Positions 30,130 to 39,045 of a stretch of 64,000 nucleotides of DNA are shown piece after piece; position 1 is the stretch's first letter, and every line of letters begins with the position of its first letter. The translations under genes and the position numbers were made by a program. Origin of the DNA: H2-BAC3 sp045863035 (GTDB lineage Bacteria > Bacteroidota > Ignavibacteria > Ignavibacteriales > Ignavibacteriaceae). The DNA lies in the NCBI GenBank assembly GCA_045863035.1, contig BTUV01000009.1, positions 1-64,000 of the forward strand. The letters are read 5' to 3'. The notes under the pieces were generated by a model, which saw only the letters and a list, made by a program, of their open reading frames with translations, ran no database searches and was not told where the DNA came from.

Positions 30130-30311
30130 AGGGTTCATGGGGGTTATGCTCTGCCTGTGCGTTTCAGGTCTGTTAACCACCGCTTTATAATATGCAACAG
30201 GTGTGCCAAAACTTTTTTCCGGGGGGGGAGGATTTTACCGAAGGAAAAAGATGCGAAAATTTGATAAAAAGGAACTTTTTCATTAAGTTACAACAAAAAT
30301 TATTCCAAAAA

Positions 30312-30881
30312 ATGAAAGCTTTTTACAACATAGATGGTGTAGTTGTCGGCAAAGATGTCGTAAAGAGTCAATTTGTGTGCGATTTGGTTGCTTGCAAAGG
30401 GGCTTGCTGCACTATTCCAAGCGATTTTGGCGCTCCTTTACTTAAAGAGGAGATTGAGCCAATCCAATCTGTCCTGCAACAGGTTAAGGAATTATTGCCT
30501 GAACAGCACAAAGCAGTTCTTGATCAGGAGGGGTTTTATGAAATAGTGGATGAGGAGCTGGTTACCAAGAGTTTTAACCGCCGCGCCTGCGTGTTTGTCT
30601 ATTATGAAAATGAGATAGCCAAGTGTGCCATTGAAAAGCTTTATAAGATGGGGGAAATTACCGTAAATAAACCGGTTTCCTGTCATCTTTTTCCTGTCCG
30701 GATTTCCAATTTCGGGGGGGATATCCTCCGCTACGAAAAGTTCAGTGAGTGTAAGCCCGCCATCGAAAACGGCAAAAAACTGGGAGTTAGAATTTTTGAA
30801 TTTTGCAAGGACTCCCTCGTACGCAAATACGGTGAGGGCTGGTATAAAAATTTATCCGATGAAGTGAATAATGAATCTTAA
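30312..30881 (+). CDS. DUF3109-family protein
   Basis: 189 aa from the ATG at 30312 (MKAFYNIDGVVVGKDVV); upstream in-frame codons belong to a non-conserved leader. Family features are CDLVACKGACCTIPSDFGAPL, ACVFVYYENEIAKCAIEKLY and KPVSCHLFPVRI, with conserved cysteines like those of YkgJ-type metal-binding proteins. Possibly an Fe-S or zinc protein; function unknown. Its last 11 bp overlap the start of rpoN, a frequent pairing that suggests co-translation. Confidence 0.85.
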   Translation: MKAFYNIDGVVVGKDVVKSQFVCDLVACKGACCTIPSDFGAPLLKEEIEPIQSVLQQVKELLPEQHKAVLDQEGFYEIVDEELVTKSFNRRACVFVYYENEIAKCAIEKLYKMGEITVNKPVSCHLFPVRISNFGGDILRYEKFSECKPAIENGKKLGVRIFEFCKDSLVRKYGEGWYKNLSDEVNNES

Positions 30882-32319
30882 TCTTTCTCAAAAACTGAGT
30901 CTCACCCAGCGGCTCACGCCTCAGCAGATTCTTTATCAGAAGATTTTGCAGTTGAACGTTCTTTCACTGGAGCAAAAGATAAAGAATGAGATTGAACTTA
31001 ATCCTTTTCTTGAAGAAGATATCTCGCTTGAAGAAACCGCGGATGAGGTTGAAAGCTCGCCTGATGACATTAACGATGAAGACAATGAAGAGTTCAGCAG
31101 TAAAGACCTGCTTGATGATGATGACTACTACCAGGATGACCCGGAATATCTGAACCGCCGCGGCAGTGAAGATGAGCCGTCAAACATCCAAACCCCGCAG
31201 CGCGAAACTCTGAGCGAGCACCTTATTGAACAGCTTCACATGCTTGATATAGATGAAAACCTGATGGTGCTTGGTGAAGAAATTATCGGCTCGCTTGATG
31301 ATGACGGTTATCTGAAAGAAGAACTGAGTGTTATTATTAAAGAGCTTCTTCTTTTCCAGCATATTGATATATCATTGGAGTCAGCAGAGCTTCTCCTTAA
31401 AAGAATACAACTGTTTGACCCGCTGGGTATTGCCTGCCGCTCATTGCAGGAGTGTCTGCTGGTGCAGCTTCATCATCTGCATCTTGACCCCTACTACTCA
31501 TTCCTCGCGGAAAAAGTTCTCACCGAACATTTTGAAGACTTCACCCATAAGCGTTACAAACTGCTGAAAAAGAATATGAAGCTGACAGATGAAACGCTTC
31601 ATGCAGTGCTTGACCTTATACACAAACTGAACCCGAAGCCGGGTGAAAGCAAGGTTGAAACAAAGGAGTTTAATCAGATAACTCCTGACTTTATTGTTGA
31701 ACGCGAGGGAAAGAATTTCACAATCGCGCTCAATGACCGGAGTGTTCCGTCTGTAACCATAAGCCCGGCTTACGTGCAGATGCTGCAGGAAAATAAAAAA
31801 TCGAGCCGAAAATCAGAAGTAAAGCGGAATACGTACGCGTTTCTGAAAGAGCGGTTTGAGTCGGCCAAGTGGTTTATCGCGTGCATAGAACAGCGTAAAA
31901 ACACACTGATGCGTGTGATGCAGTCAATCGTAACAAAGCAGTTTGACTTTTTTGACAAAGGCCCGAAACACCTCCGTCCTCTTATATACAGAGACCTCTC
32001 AGAGGAAATCAGTCTTGATGTGTCAACCATCAGCCGTGTGGTAAACGGAAAATATGTGCAGAGTCCGCAGGGTATTCACGAATTAAAATATTTTTTCAGT
32101 GAGTCGCTCACCACAGAATCAGGCGAGGAAATATCCAATAAGGTAATCAAAGAGCGTATTAAGGAAATAATTAACGGAGAGATAAAATCAAATCCGTTGA
32201 GTGATGATAAACTCGCGGAAATACTGAACAAGGAGGGCATTAACATAGCGCGGAGAACCATAGCCAAATACCGCGAGCAGGAACGGATACCGGTGGCGCG
32301 CCTCCGGCGTGAACTGTAG
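30871..32319 (+). CDS. rpoN: RNA polymerase sigma-54 factor
   Basis: 482 aa. Region I is Q/L-rich (LSQKLSLTQRLTPQQILYQKILQL), followed by an acidic linker (~45-90), core-binding domain and the DNA-binding domain (LRPLIYRDLSEEISLDVSTISRVVNGKYVQSPQG) and the RpoN box near the C-terminus (ARRTIAKYREQ). It directs RNA polymerase to -24/-12 promoters and needs an ATP-dependent activator, none of which is encoded in this window. Confidence 0.97.
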   Translation: MNLNLSQKLSLTQRLTPQQILYQKILQLNVLSLEQKIKNEIELNPFLEEDISLEETADEVESSPDDINDEDNEEFSSKDLLDDDDYYQDDPEYLNRRGSEDEPSNIQTPQRETLSEHLIEQLHMLDIDENLMVLGEEIIGSLDDDGYLKEELSVIIKELLLFQHIDISLESAELLLKRIQLFDPLGIACRSLQECLLVQLHHLHLDPYYSFLAEKVLTEHFEDFTHKRYKLLKKNMKLTDETLHAVLDLIHKLNPKPGESKVETKEFNQITPDFIVEREGKNFTIALNDRSVPSVTISPAYVQMLQENKKSSRKSEVKRNTYAFLKERFESAKWFIACIEQRKNTLMRVMQSIVTKQFDFFDKGPKHLRPLIYRDLSEEISLDVSTISRVVNGKYVQSPQGIHELKYFFSESLTTESGEEISNKVIKERIKEIINGEIKSNPLSDDKLAEILNKEGINIARRTIAKYREQERIPVARLRREL

Positions 32320-32340
32320 CGCGGCAGCTCCGTTTTAGCA

Positions 32341-32955
32341 ATGATCACCGATCTGCTGATAGCACTGCTGCTTTTTGTGTCCTTCGCGGTTGTTCACACG
32401 GCAACGGCGGGTACGGGTATGAAACAGTATATACTCAGCCGCTACCCTCGTTTTTCACCGTTTTACCGGCTTGCTTATAACCTCTTATCCTTTTTCACGT
32501 TCTGGCTCTTTTATGAGCTGAGCCCAAAACCTCATTATATTCTGGTTGATCTTCAGCATCCCTGGGATCTTCTTATCCTCATCCCTAAAATTATTGCCGC
32601 CGCCGGGTTTATATATACTTTTCAGCATTTTGACGGAGCTGAATTCCTCGGCATCAAACAGGCAATTGTATATATACGAACAGGCAAAGCAGAAGCCGAC
32701 CCTGATGCCGGGTCTGTCTTTACCGCAAAAGGACCATACCGGTACAGCCGCCATCCACTCTATTTCTTTCTGATAATCTTCCTTCTTGCCCATCCTTTTG
32801 TAAACTGGTTTTACGCCATGGTTACTCTGTTCAGTATTATTTACTTTTATGTGGGTTCATGGTATGAGGAGCGGAAACTGCTGGAGCGCTTCGGTGCGGA
32901 ATACGCGGAATATAAAAGGCGGGTGCCGAGAATTTTTCCGTGGGATTTTTTTTAA
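32341..32955 (+). CDS. Isoprenylcysteine carboxylmethyltransferase/NnrU-like membrane protein
   Basis: 204 aa, about five hydrophobic segments. The C-terminal half has the ICMT/PEMT-type SAM-binding signature GPYRYSRHPLYFFLII (~139-154) and the usual ending (YEERKLLERFGAEYAEYKRRVPRIFPW). The N-terminal half (HTATAG...YRLAYNLLSFFTFWLF) resembles NnrU. Probable inner-membrane methyltransferase of unknown substrate. It starts 21 bp after rpoN and may be co-transcribed. Confidence 0.75.
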   Translation: MITDLLIALLLFVSFAVVHTATAGTGMKQYILSRYPRFSPFYRLAYNLLSFFTFWLFYELSPKPHYILVDLQHPWDLLILIPKIIAAAGFIYTFQHFDGAEFLGIKQAIVYIRTGKAEADPDAGSVFTAKGPYRYSRHPLYFFLIIFLLAHPFVNWFYAMVTLFSIIYFYVGSWYEERKLLERFGAEYAEYKRRVPRIFPWDFF

Positions 32956-33042
32956 CGGGCGGAAGCATGAGGTTTAACTATTATAGTATATTTTTGTTGA
33001 AAAGATTTTTTATATCATTGAAGTCTCACGAGAGGAGTCCAG

Positions 33043-34800
33043 ATGGCGTTACTTGATTACCTGATAATAGCCGGATATTTTGTTTTCAGCATTGGCATAG
33101 CAGTGTATTATTCAAAGCGGTCAGGAAAAGATACAAACGAGTTTTTCCTTTCCGGCCGGAATCTCCCCTGGTATCTTGCCGGGCTTTCGATGGTGGCCAC
33201 TACCTTTGCCGCTGACACTCCGTTGGCAGTAACTGAACTTGTAGCGCGTAATGGTATATCAGGCAACTGGGTCTGGTGGAATTTTCTTTTTGGCGGTATG
33301 CTGACCGTGTTTTTCTTCGCGCGGTTATGGAGGCGGGCGGGCATTATGACTGAGGCCGAGTTCGCTGAAATCCGTTACGCGGGCAAGCCGGCGCGGTTTC
33401 TCCGCGGGTTCCGTGCTATATATCTCGGGCTTTTTATGAATGTGATTATTATGGGGTGGGTTAATACAGCAATGATTTCTGTGCTTACGGGAATGTTTGG
33501 CATTCCTGCAAGTGAAGTGATTTTTTATGTTTTCGGCTGTATGATTCTGGTTGCTATTTATTCAGCGCTTTCCGGTTTATGGGGTGTGGTTGTTACTGAT
33601 GCATTCCAGTTTTTTATTGCAATGGCAGGATGTATTATTCTTGCGATACTTGTGGTTAACTCATCTCAAATAGGTGGGATGAGCGGTTTGCAGGAAAAAT
33701 TAGGCGACCGTCCGTTTCTGCTGGATTTCTTTCCGCGGATTGGTTCGGGGGTATCAACTGTAACAGGTATCTTTTCGCTCAGCATAGTTTCGTTTCTTGC
33801 ATATATCGGAATACAGTGGTGGGCATCATGGTATCCGGGTGCTGAGCCCGGCGGCGGCGGATATATAGCACAGCGGATGATGTCAGCTAAAAATGAAAAA
33901 CATTCTCTTTATGCTACATTATTTTTCCAGGTGGCTCATTACGCAATACGTCCCTGGCCGTGGATTATCACCGCGCTTGCAACGCTGGTTATATATCCGG
34001 AGCTCGGCGCTGATGATAAGAAGATGGGTTTTATCTATGCCATGAATGACTTTCTGCCAACGGGCTTAAAAGGTCTGATGGTGGCAGCATTTTTTGCGGC
34101 GTATATGAGCACAATAGCCACACAGCTTAACTGGGGCTCGTCTTATGTGATGAACGATCTTTACAGGCGGTTTATGAAACCCTCGGCTGAGGAGAAACAT
34201 TACGTGGCCGTCTCACGAGTGTTTACGCTTCTTCTTATGGTTGTTTCGGTTATTGTAACTCTTTTTATTGACCGGATATCCGGGGCGTGGGAGTTCATAC
34301 TTGAGTGTGGCGCCGGTGTAGGGGGTGTTCTTATCCTGCGCTGGTTCTGGTGGCGGGTTAATGCCTGGTCAGAAATTGCCGCGCTGGTAACACCATTTGT
34401 AGTTTATCCTGTTGTTAAGATGATGGGTATCCAATTCCCTGAAAGTCTCTTTTATATCGTTGGAATTAACACGATCGTCTGGGTAGCCGTGACCTATCTC
34501 ACAAAACCTGAGCCGGAGGAGAAGCTGATTTCGTTTTATAAACGGGTCTATCCGGGCGGGCGGCTTTGGGGGGACTATGCTAAAAAGAGCGGAATTACGG
34601 AGCAGACGGGGGTGTTCTCTGTGATGTTCATCAACTGGATAGCCGGCGTAATCTTTGTATATTCGATATTATTTGGCACAGGTTACCTGCTGTTCTCAGA
34701 ATTCGGTAAAGGATTCTTATATTTGCTGGTCGGAGTTTCAGCATTTTTAATAGTTAACCGTAATCTTTCCAAGACCGGCTGGGAGAAGCTGGGTTCTTAA
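33043..34800 (+). CDS. Sodium:solute symporter family transporter
   Basis: 585 aa, about 13-14 transmembrane segments. SSS signatures are visible: early RSGKDTNEFFLSGRNLPWYLAGLSMVATTFAADTP with the conserved GR..PW and SM.AT, and later GLKGLMVAAFFAAYMSTIATQLNWGSSYVMND, the sodium-binding A-F-x-A-A-x-M-S-T-I segment. Substrate (sugar, amino acid or other) cannot be told. GAGAGGAG lies 8 bp upstream of the ATG. Monocistronic, followed by 220 bp without a gene. Confidence 0.93.
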   Translation: MALLDYLIIAGYFVFSIGIAVYYSKRSGKDTNEFFLSGRNLPWYLAGLSMVATTFAADTPLAVTELVARNGISGNWVWWNFLFGGMLTVFFFARLWRRAGIMTEAEFAEIRYAGKPARFLRGFRAIYLGLFMNVIIMGWVNTAMISVLTGMFGIPASEVIFYVFGCMILVAIYSALSGLWGVVVTDAFQFFIAMAGCIILAILVVNSSQIGGMSGLQEKLGDRPFLLDFFPRIGSGVSTVTGIFSLSIVSFLAYIGIQWWASWYPGAEPGGGGYIAQRMMSAKNEKHSLYATLFFQVAHYAIRPWPWIITALATLVIYPELGADDKKMGFIYAMNDFLPTGLKGLMVAAFFAAYMSTIATQLNWGSSYVMNDLYRRFMKPSAEEKHYVAVSRVFTLLLMVVSVIVTLFIDRISGAWEFILECGAGVGGVLILRWFWWRVNAWSEIAALVTPFVVYPVVKMMGIQFPESLFYIVGINTIVWVAVTYLTKPEPEEKLISFYKRVYPGGRLWGDYAKKSGITEQTGVFSVMFINWIAGVIFVYSILFGTGYLLFSEFGKGFLYLLVGVSAFLIVNRNLSKTGWEKLGS

Positions 34801-34950
34801 GAGGAAAGCCGGGTGGTTTGAGGTTAGCCATGTCCAAAACAATGAAGCAATAACCGGTCTTATAATACTGTCAGGTATAACAAGTAAAATAAACAGCGGG
34901 TAAATATCTTTGGTTGGGAACGGGTAACAGAAAGTCTGTGTTTACATAAA

Positions 34951-34975
34951 CTCATGCCGGAGGGTTCGGTATGAG
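34951..34975 (+). other. Hairpin in the gap before the HAD gene
   Basis: CTCATGCCG pairs with CGGTATGAG (one G-U), loop GAGGGTT, in the 221-bp gap between the symporter and HAD genes; it is followed by GCGCTTAACCTATTTTATTTT. It may be the symporter terminator or part of the HAD leader. The rest of the gap shows nothing recognisable. Confidence 0.35.
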
Positions 34976-35021
34976 CGCTTAACCTATTTTATTTTAAAGA
35001 CCTGGGGGTAAGAAAATTGTT

Positions 35022-35873
35022 ATGTCAATTACAAACGAACAACTAAAAAAACTAAAACTTATACTATTCGACCTTGATGGTACTCTTTTGGATGAAAAAG
35101 GGGAGATTGGGTCAAAAAGTGTCGAATACACAAAAAAGCTTGAAAAGCTGGGAGTGCAGTTTACCTTTGCCAGCGGACGGCTGCATTCTGCTCTGACTGA
35201 TTATGCAAAAGAGCTTGAAATTTCTACCCCGCTCATTTCTCTTGACGGGTCACTAATTAAAAGTTACCCCGGCGGAGAGACAATCTTTGAATCATTTGTA
35301 CCCGAAAAGTATGTTGAGAAGTGCGTAGCTTATGCTGACCGGTTTATGTTCAGGATAGCGCTTTGCCATGCTGATGCAATTTACTATACCGAACACAACA
35401 CTCTCATTCCCCAGCTTATTGATAAATTCGGCGCTCGTTTTGATGAGGTGCCCTCCTACAAGCCCTACATTAAAGAAACACTTGAAGTGGTTCTGGCGAG
35501 CGAGTCAAAAGATTATCTAAAGCTCGTGCAGAACCGGATGCAGTTCCCTTACTCATTCGGGTTGAGCACTGCACTCACTAAATCATATTCAACACAGGGT
35601 ATATATTACCTGGAAATCCGCAAGAAGGGAAGCAGCAAGGCAACAGGGCTTAACAGACTGCTCAGACAATTAAGGATTAAAATAAAGGAAACGGCAGTTA
35701 TAGGCGACTGGTATAATGACCGGGAGCTTTTTTTAACAGATGCCTTAAAAGTTGCAGTTGCAAATGCTGTACCTGAGATTAAACATTACGCCGATTATAT
35801 TACCGAAAAAACCAATAACGAAGACGGAGTCGGGGATTTTCTTGAACTTGTCTATAAAGCGAAAACCCAATAG
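35022..35873 (+). CDS. Cof-type HAD-IIB phosphatase
   Basis: 283 aa. HAD motif I is LILFDLDGTLLDEKG (~13-27), motif II is FTFASGR, and the C-terminal GDWYNDRELF carries the acidic motif IV typical of Cof/YidA phosphatases. The C2B cap lies between. Such enzymes dephosphorylate sugar phosphates or nucleotides; the substrate is unknown. It is 15 bp upstream of the HD-domain gene, likely in one transcript with it, xerD and the ABC exporter. Confidence 0.92.
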   Translation: MSITNEQLKKLKLILFDLDGTLLDEKGEIGSKSVEYTKKLEKLGVQFTFASGRLHSALTDYAKELEISTPLISLDGSLIKSYPGGETIFESFVPEKYVEKCVAYADRFMFRIALCHADAIYYTEHNTLIPQLIDKFGARFDEVPSYKPYIKETLEVVLASESKDYLKLVQNRMQFPYSFGLSTALTKSYSTQGIYYLEIRKKGSSKATGLNRLLRQLRIKIKETAVIGDWYNDRELFLTDALKVAVANAVPEIKHYADYITEKTNNEDGVGDFLELVYKAKTQ

Positions 35874-35888
35874 CGGGGGGTGAGCAGT

Positions 35889-38090
35889 ATGATTGTAAAG
35901 ACTTCACTCCGTCTGAAAATCATTCTTGTTATAGCTGTAACAGTTCTTATCGCCTTGCTGTTCCCCCGTGAAATAGCGCTCAATACTGAAGTAAGTGTCG
36001 GGTCGGTCTGGATTCAGGATGATCTTATATCAGAGGGAGATTTTCCGGTATTAAAGGATCCGGTACTTTACCGCCGGGAGCTTGCGGCCGCCAGACAGGG
36101 TATATATCCGGTTTTCAGAAAAGAGGAATCAGTAGCCCGCAAAACAACAGATACTCTCAGAATTTACCTTCAATATATTATTCACTTCCTTGACTCCGCC
36201 GGTAAGAAACCTGTGGCTGAAATTTCCAATGAAACTTTTTTCTCTTCCGAAGTATTCAGTTATCTTTTGCAAAGCCGGTTGAATGAGCGCCGCGGGAGAA
36301 AACGGGGAGCGGCAATACAGGATATATTTAATACGGCAAGTCTTACCGCGGCCAGTATATACAGACGGGGCATCCTGAATATCGAGCGTGATCAGATCAG
36401 CAAAGATAGTCTTGCCATCCGCGCGGGCAATATAGATATTATTGAACGCAAGGACCGTCTGATACCCCCTTCCCGCATTCCGGCGGCGGTAAATGACTGG
36501 CTGAATCCGGAAATCACCGACTCACTTCACCGCGAAAGTATCCGTCAGATACTCAGGCATTTTCTTAAACCGAATCTGATTTATGACGCGGATCTTACAA
36601 AAGAAGAAATTGAGCTGGCGCAGTCCAAAGTCTCACGTTACTCAGGCATTGTTACTCTGAATGAACGCATAGTTGCCAAGCATGACCGCATCACTCCTGA
36701 AATCAAGCTGAAGATAGACTCTTACAGTGTATATAAAGGAGAGGTTTCAGGTGTTACCGGCAGGGTGTTGCAATTTACCGGTAAGCTGCTTCATATATTT
36801 TCACTGCTGCTCCTGTTCGGTCTGTACTTGTATAAATTCAGGAATGATTTATATCAGAATAATAAAAATCTGCTTCTTTTCGGCATCATGTTTCTCTGGC
36901 TGTCATTCGTAACGTATCTGATAAACATTATCAGCGTTACCGATGCAATGAAGCTGCTGATTTTTATTCCGGCCGGCTCCATGCTTCTGACTATTATATA
37001 TGATTCACGCGTGGGGTTTTATTCAACCGTAATCGCGGCGCTGATATCAGGCGCGCTCAGGGGTAATGATTATTCGTTTGTTCTGATGAATGTAGCTGCC
37101 GGAGCGATGGCTGCCTATTCAGTGCGTGATATTAAAAACAGAACACAAATTTTCAGATCATTTCTCAGCATACTGGGCGGTTACGCAATCACGATTCTGG
37201 CTTTTGGATTTGAGCGTTACTCTTCCTGGGAGTATATACTGCTTGAGCTGGCTTTTGCCGGTACGAGTGCGTTGGTAAGTCCGGTACTTACCTACGGTCT
37301 CCTTATTTTCTTTGAACGTTTATTTAAGATTACTACCGAGCTCACACTGGTTGAGCTGCAGAGTTTTGATCACCGGCTGATGAGGGAGCTTTCTGCTAAA
37401 GCGCCGGGGACGTTTAATCATTCGCTGAACGTGGCTACTCTTGCGGAAGAAGCAGCGGTTGCAATTAAAGCGAACGGCCTTCTGGCAAAGACCGGCGCGT
37501 ATTATCATGATATCGGTAAAACGCTTACACCCGAATATTTTATTGAAAATCAGCGCTCCGGGGTAAACTATCATGATACTATTTCGCCTGAGGAAAGTGT
37601 ACAGGTTCTGCTGAATCATGTTAAAAAAGGAATTCAACTTGCGGAAGAACATGGTTTGCCGGAGGAGATTATTAAATTTATCCCCGCGCACCATGGCACC
37701 ACAGTGCTCTCTTTCTTTTATGATAAGGCGAAAAATCTCTACGGAGAAGACAAGGTTAATATAAATGATTACCGGTATCATGGACCAAAACCTTCAACAA
37801 AGGAAACCGCGATACTGATGCTTGCTGACACCTGCGAGTCTGCCGCCCGGTCACTTACTAACCCGGATCAGGGGAGTATAGAAAAGATGGTTGACAGATT
37901 GATTAAGTTAAAAAAGGAGGATGGTCAGCTTGATGATTCTCCCATGACCTTTCGCGATTTGATGATCGTCCGCGATGTGATTGTTGAACGATTGCAGAGT
38001 TTATATCACCGCAGGGTCGCCTATCCTGATACTATGAACATAGAGAAGGAGAAGGATGGACACGGAACCCTTCCTCCAACAGCTACTTGA
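35889..38090 (+). CDS. 7TM-HD membrane phosphodiesterase (PgpH-like)
   Basis: 733 aa from the ATG at 35889, chosen because GGGGGGTGAG precedes it; a GTG at 35880 would add three residues. One N-terminal membrane anchor, an extracytoplasmic 7TMR-HDED domain (~35-270; ARQGIYPVFRK), about seven transmembrane helices (~300-470) and a C-terminal HD domain (FNHSLNVATLAEEAA, YYHDIGK, PAHHGT, LADTCESAAR). PgpH, the characterised relative, hydrolyses cyclic di-AMP; that substrate is inferred here. It overlaps xerD by 35 bp. Confidence 0.9.
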   Translation: MIVKTSLRLKIILVIAVTVLIALLFPREIALNTEVSVGSVWIQDDLISEGDFPVLKDPVLYRRELAAARQGIYPVFRKEESVARKTTDTLRIYLQYIIHFLDSAGKKPVAEISNETFFSSEVFSYLLQSRLNERRGRKRGAAIQDIFNTASLTAASIYRRGILNIERDQISKDSLAIRAGNIDIIERKDRLIPPSRIPAAVNDWLNPEITDSLHRESIRQILRHFLKPNLIYDADLTKEEIELAQSKVSRYSGIVTLNERIVAKHDRITPEIKLKIDSYSVYKGEVSGVTGRVLQFTGKLLHIFSLLLLFGLYLYKFRNDLYQNNKNLLLFGIMFLWLSFVTYLINIISVTDAMKLLIFIPAGSMLLTIIYDSRVGFYSTVIAALISGALRGNDYSFVLMNVAAGAMAAYSVRDIKNRTQIFRSFLSILGGYAITILAFGFERYSSWEYILLELAFAGTSALVSPVLTYGLLIFFERLFKITTELTLVELQSFDHRLMRELSAKAPGTFNHSLNVATLAEEAAVAIKANGLLAKTGAYYHDIGKTLTPEYFIENQRSGVNYHDTISPEESVQVLLNHVKKGIQLAEEHGLPEEIIKFIPAHHGTTVLSFFYDKAKNLYGEDKVNINDYRYHGPKPSTKETAILMLADTCESAARSLTNPDQGSIEKMVDRLIKLKKEDGQLDDSPMTFRDLMIVRDVIVERLQSLYHRRVAYPDTMNIEKEKDGHGTLPPTAT

Positions 38091-38964
38091 TGATTATATA
38101 AACCATCTCAGGATGGTAAAAAACCAGTCGGAGAACACCATAGCCGGATATTCGACAGATATACGCAACTTCTTCCGTTATTGCGAAGAACATAACATTG
38201 ACACGCCGGAAAAAGTAACACTTGATGATGCAATCGGGTTCTTCTCACGCATGAAAGAACTTGGGCTTTCGGCGGGCACACAGGCGCGTTACCACTCCTC
38301 ACTGAATGGATTTTTTACCTGGCTGGAATTTTCGCGATATATACCATACAGCGTCATAGACAGAATACCCGCGCCCAAACTCGGCAGGGCGCTTCCTGAG
38401 GTACTCTCGGTTGATGAAATGGCTAAACTGCTCGAGATACCGCGGGTAGATACGACCGCCGGGCTGAGAGATAAAGCGATGCTTGAGCTTCTATACTCAT
38501 GCGGGCTGCGTGTATCAGAGCTGATTGAACTGAAGCTGAATAATCTTTACTTTGAAGAGGAGATGATAAAAGTATTCGGGAAGGGGTCTAAGGAGCGGTT
38601 CGTCCCTGTCGGCAGAAGTGCAATTAACTGGGTTGATAAGTATCTTACTGTCGGGAGACCAGCGCTCGCGAAAGGGGAAAAAAGCCAGAATTTTTTATTT
38701 CTTAACCAGAAGGGGGGCAAGTTAAGCCGGATGGGTATCTGGAAGCTGATAAAGCAATACACCATAACAGCCGGTATAAGCACAGCGGTGCATCCACACA
38801 CATTCCGGCATTCATTCGCGACACACATGATTGAGGGGGGTGCAGACCTCCGCGCCGTACAGGAGATGCTTGGTCATGTTAGTATCGGCACCACCCAGAT
38901 TTATACTCATGTTGACCGCTCATTCATCATGGAAGAACACCGTAGTTATCATCCGCGGGGGTAA
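38056..38964 (+). CDS. xerD: Tyrosine recombinase XerD-like
   Basis: 302 aa, normal Xer length. N-terminal SAM-like core-binding domain (LLDDYINHLRMVKNQSENTIAGYSTDIRNFF) and a catalytic domain with Arg (SCGLRVSEL), Lys (GKGSKERFVP), H-x-x-R (HPHTFRHSFATHM), His (LGHVSI) and the nucleophile Tyr (QIYTHVDR). Expected to resolve chromosome dimers at dif. No dif-like site was identified in the window. The gene begins inside the preceding HD gene (35-bp overlap) with GAGAAGGAG ahead of it, so it is part of that operon, not a mobile-element integrase. XerC versus XerD cannot be settled with certainty. Confidence 0.88.
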   Translation: MDTEPFLQQLLDDYINHLRMVKNQSENTIAGYSTDIRNFFRYCEEHNIDTPEKVTLDDAIGFFSRMKELGLSAGTQARYHSSLNGFFTWLEFSRYIPYSVIDRIPAPKLGRALPEVLSVDEMAKLLEIPRVDTTAGLRDKAMLELLYSCGLRVSELIELKLNNLYFEEEMIKVFGKGSKERFVPVGRSAINWVDKYLTVGRPALAKGEKSQNFLFLNQKGGKLSRMGIWKLIKQYTITAGISTAVHPHTFRHSFATHMIEGGADLRAVQEMLGHVSIGTTQIYTHVDRSFIMEEHRSYHPRG

Positions 38965-39045
38965 GATAGCGGGTGGAAATTTCCTCCGCCCTGTGTATTT
39001 TGGGAGAAGGAAATTCTCAAATAACGGAAAAACTCGCTAAGCATT

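Noticed and set aside
38056..38964. Tyrosine recombinase considered as a mobile-element integrase
   Set aside because: It is full-length Xer type and overlaps a housekeeping HD-domain gene in an operon; no att-like repeats, tRNA or phage genes are nearby.
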